A DNA stretch of 58,627 nt. Source: Prolixibacteraceae bacterium. Lineage in GTDB: Bacteria; Bacteroidota; Bacteroidia; Bacteroidales; Prolixibacteraceae. The position numbers and the translations under genes are program-made. The notes below the pieces were generated by a model. It had not been told where the DNA came from. It was given only the letters and a program-made list of their open reading frames with translations, and ran no database searches. Positions 8,781-17,623 of this stretch are shown here, one piece after another (position 1 is the stretch's first letter; every line of letters begins with the position of its first letter). The DNA lies in NCBI GenBank assembly GCA_019459525.1, contig JAIBEY010000020.1:1-58627 (forward strand), written 5' to 3'.

Positions 8781-10364
8781 TTATTTTTTAATAAAAAGAC
8801 TTTCTTCCTTTTCGTTGAGTTTGAATAAGGAATCATTTTCGAGGTAATACTTCCGGAGTGTTTTCCGGAGATCTTCGGAAGGTTTTATGGTGTTGTAATT
8901 ACCCCAGAAACCCTCGTCGTAGGTCGTTATTATTTCGGTGAAAATATCTTTTGGACTAAAGAGCTCGTTTTTTTTGTAGTGGGTTCCATCGTCGGGATTG
9001 ATGTCGGTAATCAGCAATTCAGAGGTGCTGTGAAAGGTTGAGTTGACTTTATCTTTTTTACTTTTTACCTTGAACTGGATGGAAGCCTGGGCGCTGCTGA
9101 GGTGCCATTTATTGGCGGCACGCCGGTAACTTACCTTATAATCAACGTTTATGGGTCGCACATAAAAATCTTTGGGCTTTTTCCGGATAAGCGATTCGTG
9201 GGCGAATTTGAGACCTGAACGGCTGAGGCTAAATTCGGCCTGAACCAAAGCCAGCGACGACATATCGACATACAATTTGCCCTGGTAACACGGGTAATCT
9301 ACCTTTTCTTTAGGCTTGAAGCGGATCACATAGGTTTCACGGTTGTCAAACTCAACAATTTCTTCGAGCGAGTATTTATAAAAATCGCGGAATTCAGGAT
9401 CAAGAAACGAATCGAGGGTTTTTACTGCATCCAATTTGGTAATGTAATACGGTCCTCCCTGAATTTTAAAATCGACATACTGAAAAGGTTTAACATTCAG
9501 ATTTTTACGTCCTTTAATGAATTTCACTTTATCCTGTGCAAATGAGTTGTCGTATGGCGCTTTCCTGATTTCCATTACCGCTTCGGCAACGTCAATGTAT
9601 TTATTGTCCTGCTTAAGAACTTCGCGATAAAACGAGGTCATAATTTCAGGATCGCGCGGGTAATTCAGCAACATTTTTGAAAGGATTTTATTCAGGATTT
9701 CCTGCGGATTGATGACCGTAACCTTAATTTCTTTTAGCTGTAATGATGTGGGCTGAAGATAAATGGTGTAATTCTGGTCTGTAATTTCGCTGATGGGTTG
9801 CCGGTGCTGTCGGTAACCCAAACACGAGAATATGACAGTGTCCTGTTTCATCGATTCCGGAATTTTCAGTTCGAAATCGCCATCGCTGTTGGATATGGTC
9901 CCGATACTGCTTCTTAAAATCGAAATGCTGGTGTAGGGTAGAACATCTTTTTCTTCGCGGTCAATCACCCGGCCGCTGAAAATGATGACTTTTGGTTTTT
10001 CTTCAACAACCTCAATTTCTTTTTTTTTTATTTCTTCTGGTTCAGGTTGGGTGATCACAATTTGGTCGCCCAAGGCTTGAAGTACAAACTTCGAGTTGAA
10101 TAAATAATCAAGGGCCTCCTGGATGGTTTTATCTGTAACCGATAGATTTGCTTTTTTATCGGCTTCGATGAGTGTTGCATCATACGAAAAAAAGACCTGA
10201 GCCTGAGCTGAGATTTTTTCGAGGATTGCAGAAATTGGTTCGTCTATAACTTCAAGACTTATCTTTTTATCCAGAACGGAAGTGTTTTCCTTCTGTCCGC
10301 AGGCAATTCTGACGGACAAAAGGAAAACAATTAGAAGAATTCCGAAAGCTGGCTTTATTTTCAT
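8781..10364 (-). CDS. STN + carboxypeptidase-regulatory-like domain exported protein
   Basis: The 527-residue protein has a signal peptide (to about residue 23, ACGQ) and an STN/secretin-like domain at about 32-105 (SLEVIDEPISAILEKISAQA, then FVLQALGDQIVIT). A CarboxypepD_reg-like beta-sandwich follows at about 128-215 (FSGRVIDREEKDVLPYTSI). Then comes a long beta-rich region with conserved Tyr/Phe strands (MTSFYREVLKQDNKYIDVAE) of the kind seen in Bacteroidota carboxypeptidase-like-regulatory proteins. There is no TonB plug or barrel. It is the fourth gene of the sigma-FecR operon, 89 bases after the STN-protease gene and 7 bases before the MG2 gene. STN domains normally sense or bind envelope partners; here the partner is unknown. 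Confidence 0.82.
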   Translation of the reverse strand: MKIKPAFGILLIVFLLSVRIACGQKENTSVLDKKISLEVIDEPISAILEKISAQAQVFFSYDATLIEADKKANLSVTDKTIQEALDYLFNSKFVLQALGDQIVITQPEPEEIKKKEIEVVEEKPKVIIFSGRVIDREEKDVLPYTSISILRSSIGTISNSDGDFELKIPESMKQDTVIFSCLGYRQHRQPISEITDQNYTIYLQPTSLQLKEIKVTVINPQEILNKILSKMLLNYPRDPEIMTSFYREVLKQDNKYIDVAEAVMEIRKAPYDNSFAQDKVKFIKGRKNLNVKPFQYVDFKIQGGPYYITKLDAVKTLDSFLDPEFRDFYKYSLEEIVEFDNRETYVIRFKPKEKVDYPCYQGKLYVDMSSLALVQAEFSLSRSGLKFAHESLIRKKPKDFYVRPINVDYKVSYRRAANKWHLSSAQASIQFKVKSKKDKVNSTFHSTSELLITDINPDDGTHYKKNELFSPKDIFTEIITTYDEGFWGNYNTIKPSEDLRKTLRKYYLENDSLFKLNEKEESLFIKK

Positions 10365-10453
10365 CCGGTAATCATTTGTTTTTTACGGGCGGATGGAATT
10401 CACCTGTTTGCTTGTTTAAAGGTTTCATAAAAAATTACCTAAACATGGTGGTT

Positions 10454-12082
10454 TTAAAACATTTTCTTCAGGAAGAATTCGGTTTTTACCTGTTCTCCAT
10501 CGCGAAGTACGGTAAGTTTAATCCGCCTGTCTTGCTGACTTTGAAACAGCAAATTTATATCATTTAATGTTAATGTCTTATGGCTACTGCTGTTTAATGA
10601 GATAATCTGGTCGTTCTCTTTGATTCCGGCGTAATAAGCTGGCGAGTTTTTTCGGATATCGCTGATGATGAAGATAGGTAGGCCAGGCATAGGGTTGGTA
10701 ACTTCCAAACCACTCATGTTGTAATTAAAATCGTCTTTCAGGTTACTGTTTGGCCGTAAAATCAGGCGTTTGTTCGGATAGTCCATCGTTACATAAAACC
10801 GGCGCAGTATTTCGGCACCCAGTGTTCCGTTCCGATCGTTTTTACCGATAAGCTGGTCAACCAATTCATTTTCAGGAAATGCGACGATGGGTTCGTACAA
10901 AACCAAGGGGCCGACCCAGATGGCACCGATGCGCCCTTTTTTTCCATACAAGTCGCCACTCAAACCGCGTCCGAGGAATGTTTCAATATGGTTTTCGGGC
11001 AAAGAAATGCGGTTGTCGGAATTGGTTGACAACCAAATGGCATCGCTAGCTCCGGTATCAACCAATAATTTTACCGGCACCTCTTCATTTTTATCGGTTA
11101 CAATGCTGGTTTTAACGAAGGGTTTGTTTTGCTCGAAAGTAAGCGGGAGAACGATATCCTTTTCTTTTTCCTTGTAATTAAAATGCTCAGGCTTGGTTAG
11201 CGTTAGTTTGTGTTGTTCGTAGTCTATTTTTACCACATAATCTTTGAACAGATTAAACCCGATGAGTCCGTGAACCGGAATTCCGAGGATGTGCGAGATC
11301 TGAAAATTTTCGTTGATTACCATGTGTATTTCCTGATCGAAGGCCACTAGCCCGTCGATGTTAATCGTGTTATTTCCGGAGCGGTAAGCGGTAAGCTGTT
11401 CGCCCTCGCCAAGTCCTTTTACATTAATGGGCTGAAGGAAATTCAGGTTCAGTTTATTTACAAATGGGAGCTCGGTAATGATGGGATATCGTACACCCGT
11501 ATCGAGAATAAAATTAAGTGTATCAGAATTGTTAATGGCTACAGGAATAATAATCAGGTTACTCGACGACTTAAAATTGATAGTCATCGATTTCTTCTTC
11601 GGGTTATCAAAAACAAATCCGGTTTGGTTGGTATAATTCCTGATTTTTTTATCGTAATCCAAACTTTTGTCCATCGGAACATAATCGCGAATAACGAGGA
11701 TGTTGTCTTCAATTTCAAAGAGCAGATAGAAATCTTTCATTAACTGGTCGAGCACGTATTTGATCGGTTTATTCGATACATTCAGGCTGAGGTTTTTACC
11801 TTCAATCAGTTTAGAATTGTATGAATAATCCAGTTTGAGGTAATCACAGATTCGTTCGATAATGTTCGAAAGCGATTCGTTCTCGGCATAAATACTGATA
11901 TTCTGGTCGAGTACGTTCTCCGTTTGATCTTCTTTTATTCCTTGTTTGGTAATTTGTTTTTCAGTTTGCTTATTGGCTGGTTTTGATGCGGGTTTTTGCG
12001 CCAGTGCTTCGAATGATGATGCTATCGACAATACGAATAATATGACAAATATACTAAGTGGTATAATTTTAATTGTTTTCAT
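10454..12082 (-). CDS. STN domain + two-lobed aspartyl protease + PDZ protein
   Basis: The 542-residue protein has an N-terminal signal or anchor (about 1-29) and a Lys/Gln-rich linker. An STN domain spans about 57-133 (NISIYAENESLSNIIERIC). Two retropepsin-like lobes follow, with catalytic FILDTGVRYP (Asp194) and LLVDTGASDAIW (Asp342); HGLIGFNLF and GTLGAEILRRF supply the matching hydrophobic-Gly elements. A PDZ domain closes the protein (about 460-530: NSPAYYAGIKENDQIISLN). Pairing an STN sensor with a secreted aspartyl protease, directly after fecR, suggests a signal-responsive envelope protease, perhaps acting on FecR. That role is inference. The gap to fecR is 21 bases, which supports co-transcription. 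Confidence 0.85.
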   Translation of the reverse strand: MKTIKIIPLSIFVILFVLSIASSFEALAQKPASKPANKQTEKQITKQGIKEDQTENVLDQNISIYAENESLSNIIERICDYLKLDYSYNSKLIEGKNLSLNVSNKPIKYVLDQLMKDFYLLFEIEDNILVIRDYVPMDKSLDYDKKIRNYTNQTGFVFDNPKKKSMTINFKSSSNLIIIPVAINNSDTLNFILDTGVRYPIITELPFVNKLNLNFLQPINVKGLGEGEQLTAYRSGNNTINIDGLVAFDQEIHMVINENFQISHILGIPVHGLIGFNLFKDYVVKIDYEQHKLTLTKPEHFNYKEKEKDIVLPLTFEQNKPFVKTSIVTDKNEEVPVKLLVDTGASDAIWLSTNSDNRISLPENHIETFLGRGLSGDLYGKKGRIGAIWVGPLVLYEPIVAFPENELVDQLIGKNDRNGTLGAEILRRFYVTMDYPNKRLILRPNSNLKDDFNYNMSGLEVTNPMPGLPIFIISDIRKNSPAYYAGIKENDQIISLNSSSHKTLTLNDINLLFQSQQDRRIKLTVLRDGEQVKTEFFLKKMF

Positions 12083-12103
12083 GGCTATTTTAACAATTGT
12101 ATT

Positions 12104-13132
12104 TTAGGATCGTGCCTTTAAGATATACTGTCCGTTTACTTTCTGAGCCTCGATCTGGAAAGTGGTTTCGATAACTTTCAGGATAAAGTCGAGTGGGTAG
12201 TCGTTAAACTGGGCAGTGAGCAGTAGTCCGTTGAGCCTCGAATCGGCCAAACGGATGTTGATTTTGTACACTTTTTCTAAGTTTCCAATTACTTCGGCAA
12301 GCGAAGTCGCCTTAAAAATCAGGTTGTGCGTTTTCCAGGCTAAAAAATTGGGATCTTGATTGGTTGTTTTCAGCAACGAATTGCTCGAATAAACCAAAGT
12401 TCCCTTATCGCCCGGAGCCAGGATCAGTTCGTTAGTTAGTTCGGTTTCGGTTGTTTTGTTTACAACCTGCACTTTGCCGGTTTCAACAATTACCTCAACC
12501 AATTTTGTTTCCGGATAGGCGCTCACGTTAAAGCTGGTACCAAGAACTTTTATTTGAGCTTTTCCGGCGTGAATAATGAAAGGTTTATTTTTATTAGGTT
12601 TTACTTCAAAAAATGCTTCCCCTATGATGGTTACTTCTCTGGTTTTTCGCCCAAATCTTTTCGGAAATTGTAATTTGGTATCGGTATTTAAACTAACCAG
12701 GGTTCCGTCGGGTAGCGTAAATGTTTTCAGGATTTGGTCGGTGGCCGATATTTCAAGTAACTCGTGGGTGGCTGCCGGCCTGTAAATCACTTCGTATCCG
12801 GAAACCAGCAGTAAGGCTGCAAATATCAAGGCGGCTGCAATCCTGAAGATTGGGTTGGCAATCAATTTTCTGAAAACAGTTGACGTGGGTGCCTGGTTAT
12901 GGATCCGCGACTCTACTTTATTCCATGCCTGATCTGCCGGATATTTTTTCAGTTCAAAATACAAATCAACCTGTGCAGCCATCTGGTGTAGTTGCTCTCT
13001 CTCGTTTACATCCGAAACCAATTCTTTTGCAACAGATTCCGTTTCATCTGCTGCGCAATTGGAGTTTTCGTCGTAAATTGACCTGGCGAGTAATTCCCAA
13101 TCTTTATCTGCTATATTTTGATTTGTTTTCAT
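12104..13132 (-). CDS. FecR-family anti-sigma factor
   Basis: The start MKTNQN at 13132 is preferred over an ATG five codons upstream. Of 342 residues, about 1-95 form the cytoplasmic anti-sigma part, and one membrane helix (about 101-120, AAALIFAALLLVSGYEVI) crosses the inner membrane. A periplasmic FecR domain follows (about 125-235: FTLPDGTLVSLNTDTKLQFP, GEAFFEVKPNKNKPFIIHAG). The C-terminal DUF4974/STN-like domain (about 250-335) would contact a partner STN domain. It lies 27 bases after its cognate ECF sigma gene. In the classic arrangement the next gene is a TonB-dependent transducer; here it is an STN-aspartyl protease. Confidence 0.93.
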   Translation of the reverse strand: MKTNQNIADKDWELLARSIYDENSNCAADETESVAKELVSDVNEREQLHQMAAQVDLYFELKKYPADQAWNKVESRIHNQAPTSTVFRKLIANPIFRIAAALIFAALLLVSGYEVIYRPAATHELLEISATDQILKTFTLPDGTLVSLNTDTKLQFPKRFGRKTREVTIIGEAFFEVKPNKNKPFIIHAGKAQIKVLGTSFNVSAYPETKLVEVIVETGKVQVVNKTTETELTNELILAPGDKGTLVYSSNSLLKTTNQDPNFLAWKTHNLIFKATSLAEVIGNLEKVYKINIRLADSRLNGLLLTAQFNDYPLDFILKVIETTFQIEAQKVNGQYILKARS

Positions 13133-13159
13133 ACGTGTATAGGACATTGGAGGGTAGGT

Positions 13160-13759
13160 TTAACCCTTATTGCCTGATTCTGATTTTTTAAAGATAAAAA
13201 GCAGCGACATTAAATGATTACTGAATTCTTTTAATTCTTCGCGTAAGTGTTTTAGAGCCAGCCCCATCTGGGCTTCAACGGTTTTAACCGAGATATTTAA
13301 AGTATCGGCGATGTCTTTATACTTCATGCCTTGTTCACGACTTAGCCTGAAAATTTCCTGACGTTTGGGTGGCAGGGAATCGATACTTTGCTCAATACGC
13401 TGAATAAGACCCACTTCAATGTAATAGTGCTGCGGATCAATATCCTGATGAGCTGATTCGAGGACCATATTGGAATATTGCTTTTTTATTTTCTCGTGCT
13501 GAATCTGGTTGAGGCATTGATTGCGTACCGACCGGAAGAGATAGTGTTTCACAGACGTTTCGATATTTAAGGTAGCGCGTTTTTCCCAGATTTTAACAAA
13601 CATGTCCTGAACGGTCTCTTCAGCCAATTCGCTATCATTCAGGAATTGACGGGCAAAATGGCACATCGCCGAATAGTATTTTTTGAACAAGATCTGAAAT
13701 GCCCGTTCGTCGCCTTCCCTAAGTTTTAAATACAGTTCTTTATCGTCTGTTTGATCCAT
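13160..13759 (-). CDS. ECF RNA polymerase sigma factor, FecI/RpoE-like Bacteroidota type
   Basis: The 199-residue protein has sigma region 2 (about 20-60: FQILFKKYYSAMCHFARQFL, then ELAEETVQDMFVKIWEKR) and region 4 (about 120-175: LPPKRQEIFRLSREQGMKYK, then the helix-turn-helix IADTLNISVKTVEAQM). It is the standard FecI-like family encoded upstream of fecR, and FecR should hold it inactive at the membrane. It is the first gene of the minus-strand operon 13759-6194, so it probably directs transcription of the STN, protease and MG2 genes. Upstream, 13760-13993 has a near-match TACCTTTA to the housekeeping -7 box, too weak to call. Confidence 0.94.
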   Translation of the reverse strand: MDQTDDKELYLKLREGDERAFQILFKKYYSAMCHFARQFLNDSELAEETVQDMFVKIWEKRATLNIETSVKHYLFRSVRNQCLNQIQHEKIKKQYSNMVLESAHQDIDPQHYYIEVGLIQRIEQSIDSLPPKRQEIFRLSREQGMKYKDIADTLNISVKTVEAQMGLALKHLREELKEFSNHLMSLLFIFKKSESGNKG

Positions 13760-13945
13760 AATTTTCCGGCAAAATGTCGGTTTTGAGAATTCGGCTAAAG
13801 GTATAAAAAAATCGAAAGTTGCTTATGATGGCAGGTCACACCTGTTGATAAGCATAAAATAGCTGGGTAATGTCAGTCAGATCATGCGTTTACGATCGGC
13901 TTGATGAGGAAAGAAGGAAAAAAGTCTAAATTTTGTTTGAAATAC

Positions 13946-13975
13946 TTTGAGCAAAGGAATTTTCCATTATTTTTG
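13946..13975 (+). promoter_or_regulatory. Promoter of tRNA-Leu (TTTG … TATTTTTG)
   Basis: TTTG at 13946-13949 and TATTTTTG at 13968-13975 match the Bacteroidota -33/-7 consensus (TTTG, TAnnTTTG) with an 18-base spacer. The -7 box ends 18 bases before the tRNA 5' end. Confidence 0.65.
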
Positions 13976-13993
13976 CAGCCGGTTTACGAACAA

Positions 13994-14077
13994 GCCCGAA
14001 TGGCGGAATTGGTAGACGCGCTGGACTCAAAATCCAGTGATAGCAATATCGTGCCGGTTCGATTCCGGCTTCGGGTA
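13994..14077 (+). tRNA. tRNA-Leu (anticodon CAA)
   Basis: The 84-base gene folds as a class II tRNA. The acceptor stem GCCCGAA (13994-14000) pairs with TTCGGGT (14070-14076, one G-U pair). The anticodon arm is CTGGA-CTCAAAA-TCCAG with anticodon CAA. A variable arm follows, then the T arm GCCGG-TTCGATT-CCGGC (14053-14069). The discriminator is A14077, and CCA is not encoded in full. The GGTAGACGC D-loop and the length are typical of leucine tRNA, which reads UUG. Confidence 0.96.
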
Positions 14078-14079
14078 CA

Positions 14080-14116
14080 ACAACAAAAGCTGCTGATTTC
14101 CAGTGGCTTTTGTTGT
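14080..14116 (+). terminator. Hairpin terminator after tRNA-Leu
   Basis: ACAACAAAAGC (14080-14090) pairs perfectly with GCTTTTGTTGT (14106-14116) just after the tRNA. The T-rich right arm could act as the release tract. Confidence 0.7.
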
Positions 14117-14329
14117 TTAATGACTAATGCGAATCCATCGAAATTCCTTTTCTTGGATCATGCGGAAAACAGGGATCAATCGGGAATTTAGTTGTCCAGT
14201 GATTCTAAATTAGAAGATAAATAAGCCTTTTAATTGTTTCTAAATGAATGAATATGGTTGAGGAAATTTTCTGATTCGTTAACAATTGGATTTTTTTTTT
14301 GAATAATAGCTTTTCAAAGAATGTTTCAT

Positions 14330-14337
14330 TATATTTG
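14330..14337 (+). promoter_or_regulatory. -7 promoter box TATATTTG
   Basis: TATATTTG fits TAnnTTTG and lies 34 bases before the response-regulator ATG at 14372. No well-spaced TTG -33 element is visible, so support is from the -7 box and its position only. Confidence 0.45.
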
Positions 14338-14371
14338 ATAGGTAAAAGTATAAACTTCAACTTGGTTGAAC

Positions 14372-14749
14372 ATGAATGAGAATAATTGTCCAAACATTCT
14401 TATTGCAGAAGATGTTGAGTCCAACTTTCTTTATTTGAAGGCTGTTCTCAGCAAAATGAATGCTACTATTTTTTGGGCTAAGAATGGAATTGAGGCCATT
14501 GAAATTTGTGATCGTGAACGTTCTATTGATTTGGTACTTATGGATTTGCAAATGCCTGAAATGAATGGGTATGCAGCAACTAAGATATTAAAAAGCAAAT
14601 ACCCCGAACTCACGATAGTTGCTCAAACAGCCTTTGCGATGTCAGACGACCGGGAAAAGGCTTTGGATGCAGGGTGCGATGATTACCTGGCTAAGCCGAT
14701 CAAGTCTAAAGATCTGTTGAGCATGGTTTCAAAGTTTGTCAAAATCTAA
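14372..14749 (+). CDS. Single-domain response regulator (CheY-like receiver)
   Basis: The 125-residue protein is a receiver domain without an output domain. The acidic pair E13/D14, phosphoacceptor D58 (LVLMDLQMPEMNG), T86 (AQTAFA) and K108 (LAKPIKS) are all present, so it should be phosphorylated. The sequence most resembles receivers detached from hybrid histidine kinases. The ATG at 14372 is preferred over a TTG two codons earlier. No kinase gene lies nearby, so its partner is encoded elsewhere. It is a monocistronic unit, with a -7 box upstream and a strong terminator downstream. Confidence 0.88.
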   Translation: MNENNCPNILIAEDVESNFLYLKAVLSKMNATIFWAKNGIEAIEICDRERSIDLVLMDLQMPEMNGYAATKILKSKYPELTIVAQTAFAMSDDREKALDAGCDDYLAKPIKSKDLLSMVSKFVKI

Positions 14750-14771
14750 TCAGAATTCTACTTAGAATAAG

Positions 14772-14805
14772 AAAACGTCCGTCAAAATTAGATGGACGTT
14801 TTTTG
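14772..14805 (+). terminator. Rho-independent terminator
   Basis: AAAACGTCCGTC (14772-14783), a seven-base loop and GATGGACGTTTT (14791-14802) with one G-T pair are followed by more T residues, 22 bases after the response-regulator stop. Confidence 0.85.
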
Positions 14806-14905
14806 TAATGGGTATGGTAAGATAAATACACATCAATCATTACTTTTGCCGGATTGCCATTTAAACTAAATGCCTGCTGCATCAGCAAAATTTAAAACTG
14901 AAACC

Positions 14906-15346
14906 ATGGAAACAGACATAGTAACGAATAAACAATTTCTTCTCGATCAGCGATACCTTAAAATGGCAGCCATTTGGGCACAGAATTCCTATTGCAGGCG
15001 CCGCCAGGTTGGGGCTTTACTGGTCAAAGACAAAATGATTATTTCTGACGGTTATAACGGAACGCCTTCGGGGTTCGAGAATAATTGTGAGGACGAGAAC
15101 AACACTACCTTTCCGTATGTTTTACATGCTGAAGCCAACGCAATTACCAAGGTGGCCAAGTCGAATAACAGTAGCGATGGTGCCACATTGTATGTGACTT
15201 CTTCGCCATGTATGGAATGCTCTAAACTGATCATTCAGGCTGGAATAAAAAGAGTGGTTTTTTACGACAATTATCACAAAACAGACGGGATCGATTTGTT
15301 GAAAAAGGCAAATATTGAAGTCCTTCAAATCGAATTAAATACATAA
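14906..15346 (+). CDS. Deoxycytidylate (dCMP) deaminase family protein
   Basis: The 146-residue zinc deaminase has the catalytic HAE motif (74-76, LHAEANAI) and the PCMEC zinc ligands (101-105), plus the RRQVGALLVKD and SDGYNGTPSGF segments of dCMP deaminases. It should convert dCMP to dUMP, feeding thymidylate synthesis. The ATG at 14906 is preferred; an upstream ATG at 14870 would add 12 poorly conserved residues. The S41 peptidase gene follows after 118 bases on the same strand. Confidence 0.9.
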   Translation: METDIVTNKQFLLDQRYLKMAAIWAQNSYCRRRQVGALLVKDKMIISDGYNGTPSGFENNCEDENNTTFPYVLHAEANAITKVAKSNNSSDGATLYVTSSPCMECSKLIIQAGIKRVVFYDNYHKTDGIDLLKKANIEVLQIELNT

Positions 15347-15464
15347 TATAAAATCAATAGTCACACAATGAAACGAACATGTTGCTTCACAACACCCAAG
15401 AGGATGATAATAATTCCAGCAACATGGAGTTCCATACTTCCATTAAAAAACAAATTAGTATAGT

Positions 15465-17093
15465 ATGAAAAGTACGAAATTCTCTGTTTATATTCCGATT
15501 TTACTCGCAGTAGCTTTGGTTGCAGGTATTTTGATTGGAACCAGACTGACCCGTAATTCGGGAAATAATATGCCATTGATATCAAAATCAGGAAAACTTG
15601 AAGCGATTATTGATTTGATTCAGAATTCTTATGTTGATTCAATTTCTACCGATACGCTTGTTGAAAATACCATTCCCCAATTACTGAAAAATCTGGATCC
15701 GCATACAGCCTATATTCCTGCCAAAGAGATGGTTGAGGTGGAAGAAGAAATGCGTGGGGATTTTGGAGGTATTGGCGTACAATTTTCGATTCAGAATGAT
15801 ACGGTTATGGTTGTTGACGTTATTTCAGGCGGGCCATCGTCGAAACTCGGGATTTTACCCGGCGACCGCATCGTTACAGTTAACGATACTTTGCTGGCAG
15901 GTAAAGACCTGAAAAACGAAAAAGTACTTTCAAAGCTCAGAGGCGAAAAAGGTACAAAAGTGAATGTTGGCATTAAACGAAAAGGGTTTAAAGAACTTTT
16001 TGATTTTGAAATCACCAGGGGCGAAATTCCGATTTACAGCGTTGACGTAAGTTATATGATAGAAACCGGTACAGGCTATATCAAAGTAAGCCGATTTGGA
16101 GAAAAAACCTACGAGGAATTTATGAGTGGCATGGAAAAACTCCACCAGCAAGGCATGAAAAATGTTATTGTTGATTTACGTGGAAATCCGGGAGGATACC
16201 TGAATGCTGTAATTCGTATGGTAAATGAATTCCTGGATAAAGGAGAACTCATTGTTTATACTGAAGGAAATTCGCAAAAAAGGAAAACTTACCAGGCTGA
16301 TAGCCGTGGAGTTTATCGCGATAAAGGTGTGGTCGTTCTGATCGATGATTTTTCGGCGTCGGCCAGCGAGATTTTCGCCGGTGCCATTCAGGATAACGAC
16401 CGTGGCTGGATTGTTGGCCGTCGTTCATTTGGGAAAGGCCTTGTTCAGGAACAAATACCTTTTAGCGATGGAAGCGCCGTAAGGCTAACTGTTGCCCGTT
16501 ATTATACCCCAAGCGGCAGGTGCATACAAAAACCTTACGACAAAGGAACCGACGAGTATTATAAAGACATAATGGATCGCGCTATTCATGGCGAATTCCA
16601 GAAAGCCGACAGCATTAAATACAAGGATACGGTGAAATACAAAACACTGGCTGGACGCATTGTTTATGGTGGTGGTGGTGTTATGCCCGATTATTTTATT
16701 CCGGCCGATACGCTGGGTTACTCCGACTATTATTTAAAAATTACGCAAAAAGGTTTGGTTTACCAATTTGCGCTCGATTTTGCCGATTCGAAACGGAGTG
16801 AACTTTCAAAACTAACTTCAACCAATGCGTTTGAATCCTACTTTCAAAAGACGAATATTTTGGACTTGTTTGTAGCTTTTGCCGATAAAAAAGGTGTGAA
16901 ACCCAATCAGGCAGATCTGAAAAAATCGTCAAAAATAATTGATAATCAGATTAAAGCGTATGTTGCCCGAAACATTATCGGCGAAGAAGGTTTTTATCCA
17001 ATCATTAAAAATATTGATAAGACTTTGCTTGAGGCCATCGAAAAAACTAAAATCCCAATTCAGCAAAATTTAACGAGCGCTGTAACAAAATGA
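15465..17093 (+). CDS. S41 carboxy-terminal processing peptidase (CtpA/Prc-like)
   Basis: The 542-residue protein has an N-terminal membrane anchor or signal (about 8-25), a PDZ domain (about 98-172: FGGIGVQFSIQNDTV, GILPGDRIVTVND) and the S41 catalytic domain (about 195-400). Ser299 in DDFSASASE and Lys324 in SFGKGLVQ are 25 residues apart, as in the Tsp Ser/Lys dyad. VDLRGNPGGYLNA supports the fold. It acts in the periplasm, trimming exported proteins from the C-terminus. The length is usual for Bacteroidota CtpA. The next gene, a sigma factor, starts 44 bases later. Confidence 0.93.
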   Translation: MKSTKFSVYIPILLAVALVAGILIGTRLTRNSGNNMPLISKSGKLEAIIDLIQNSYVDSISTDTLVENTIPQLLKNLDPHTAYIPAKEMVEVEEEMRGDFGGIGVQFSIQNDTVMVVDVISGGPSSKLGILPGDRIVTVNDTLLAGKDLKNEKVLSKLRGEKGTKVNVGIKRKGFKELFDFEITRGEIPIYSVDVSYMIETGTGYIKVSRFGEKTYEEFMSGMEKLHQQGMKNVIVDLRGNPGGYLNAVIRMVNEFLDKGELIVYTEGNSQKRKTYQADSRGVYRDKGVVVLIDDFSASASEIFAGAIQDNDRGWIVGRRSFGKGLVQEQIPFSDGSAVRLTVARYYTPSGRCIQKPYDKGTDEYYKDIMDRAIHGEFQKADSIKYKDTVKYKTLAGRIVYGGGGVMPDYFIPADTLGYSDYYLKITQKGLVYQFALDFADSKRSELSKLTSTNAFESYFQKTNILDLFVAFADKKGVKPNQADLKKSSKIIDNQIKAYVARNIIGEEGFYPIIKNIDKTLLEAIEKTKIPIQQNLTSAVTK

Positions 17094-17137
17094 ACAGTTG
17101 ATCGTCTTACCTTGTAAAATAAGTAAGCGTAATCAGC

Positions 17138-17623
17138 ATGAATGTAAAAGAATACAACCAATCGGTTGACTTGTATTCAGACAATGTTTTCCGTTTTATT
17201 CTGAAAAATATTAAAGACGATGAGCGTGCGCGCGACATTGTTCAGGATAGTTACGAGAAACTTTGGCGTAATGCTGAGAATGTAAATTTCGAAAAGGTTA
17301 AATCCTATTTATTTACAACCGCTTACCACACCATGATCGATGTTCTCCGAAAAGATAAACGCCAGACTTATCTGGAAGATTACCGCATACCGGAAGAAAC
17401 ACACGATGAGCAATATTCTGATCTTTCAGAAGTTTTAAATGAAGCGGTGAAACAATTGCCCGATATTCAGCGGACAGTGATTTTGTTACGCGACTACGAA
17501 GGTTACTCTTACAAGGAAATTGGAGAAGTAACTTCATTGAGTGAAGCTCAGGTTAAGGTTTATATATACCGGGCCAGGGTTTTTCTGAAAAATTACATTG
17601 GTAAAATGGATTTAGTAGTATGA
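17138..17623 (+). CDS. ECF RNA polymerase sigma factor
   Basis: The 161-residue protein holds region 2 (about 10-60: FRFILKNIKDDERARDIVQD, SYEKLWRN) and region 4 (about 105-155: LPDIQRTVILLRDYEGYSYK, then EIGEVTSLSEAQVKVYIYRA). Its 3' end overlaps the next gene by four bases (ATGA). The following genes encode a probable membrane anti-sigma factor and two outer-membrane barrels, so it likely runs a small envelope regulon. It is distinct from the FecI-like factor at 13160-13759 and has no FecR partner. Confidence 0.92.
   Translation: MNVKEYNQSVDLYSDNVFRFILKNIKDDERARDIVQDSYEKLWRNAENVNFEKVKSYLFTTAYHTMIDVLRKDKRQTYLEDYRIPEETHDEQYSDLSEVLNEAVKQLPDIQRTVILLRDYEGYSYKEIGEVTSLSEAQVKVYIYRARVFLKNYIGKMDLVV

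Noticed and set aside
13901-14191. 96-codon open frame across the tRNA-Leu gene
   Set aside because: It translates through the tRNA and its terminator; not a plausible protein.
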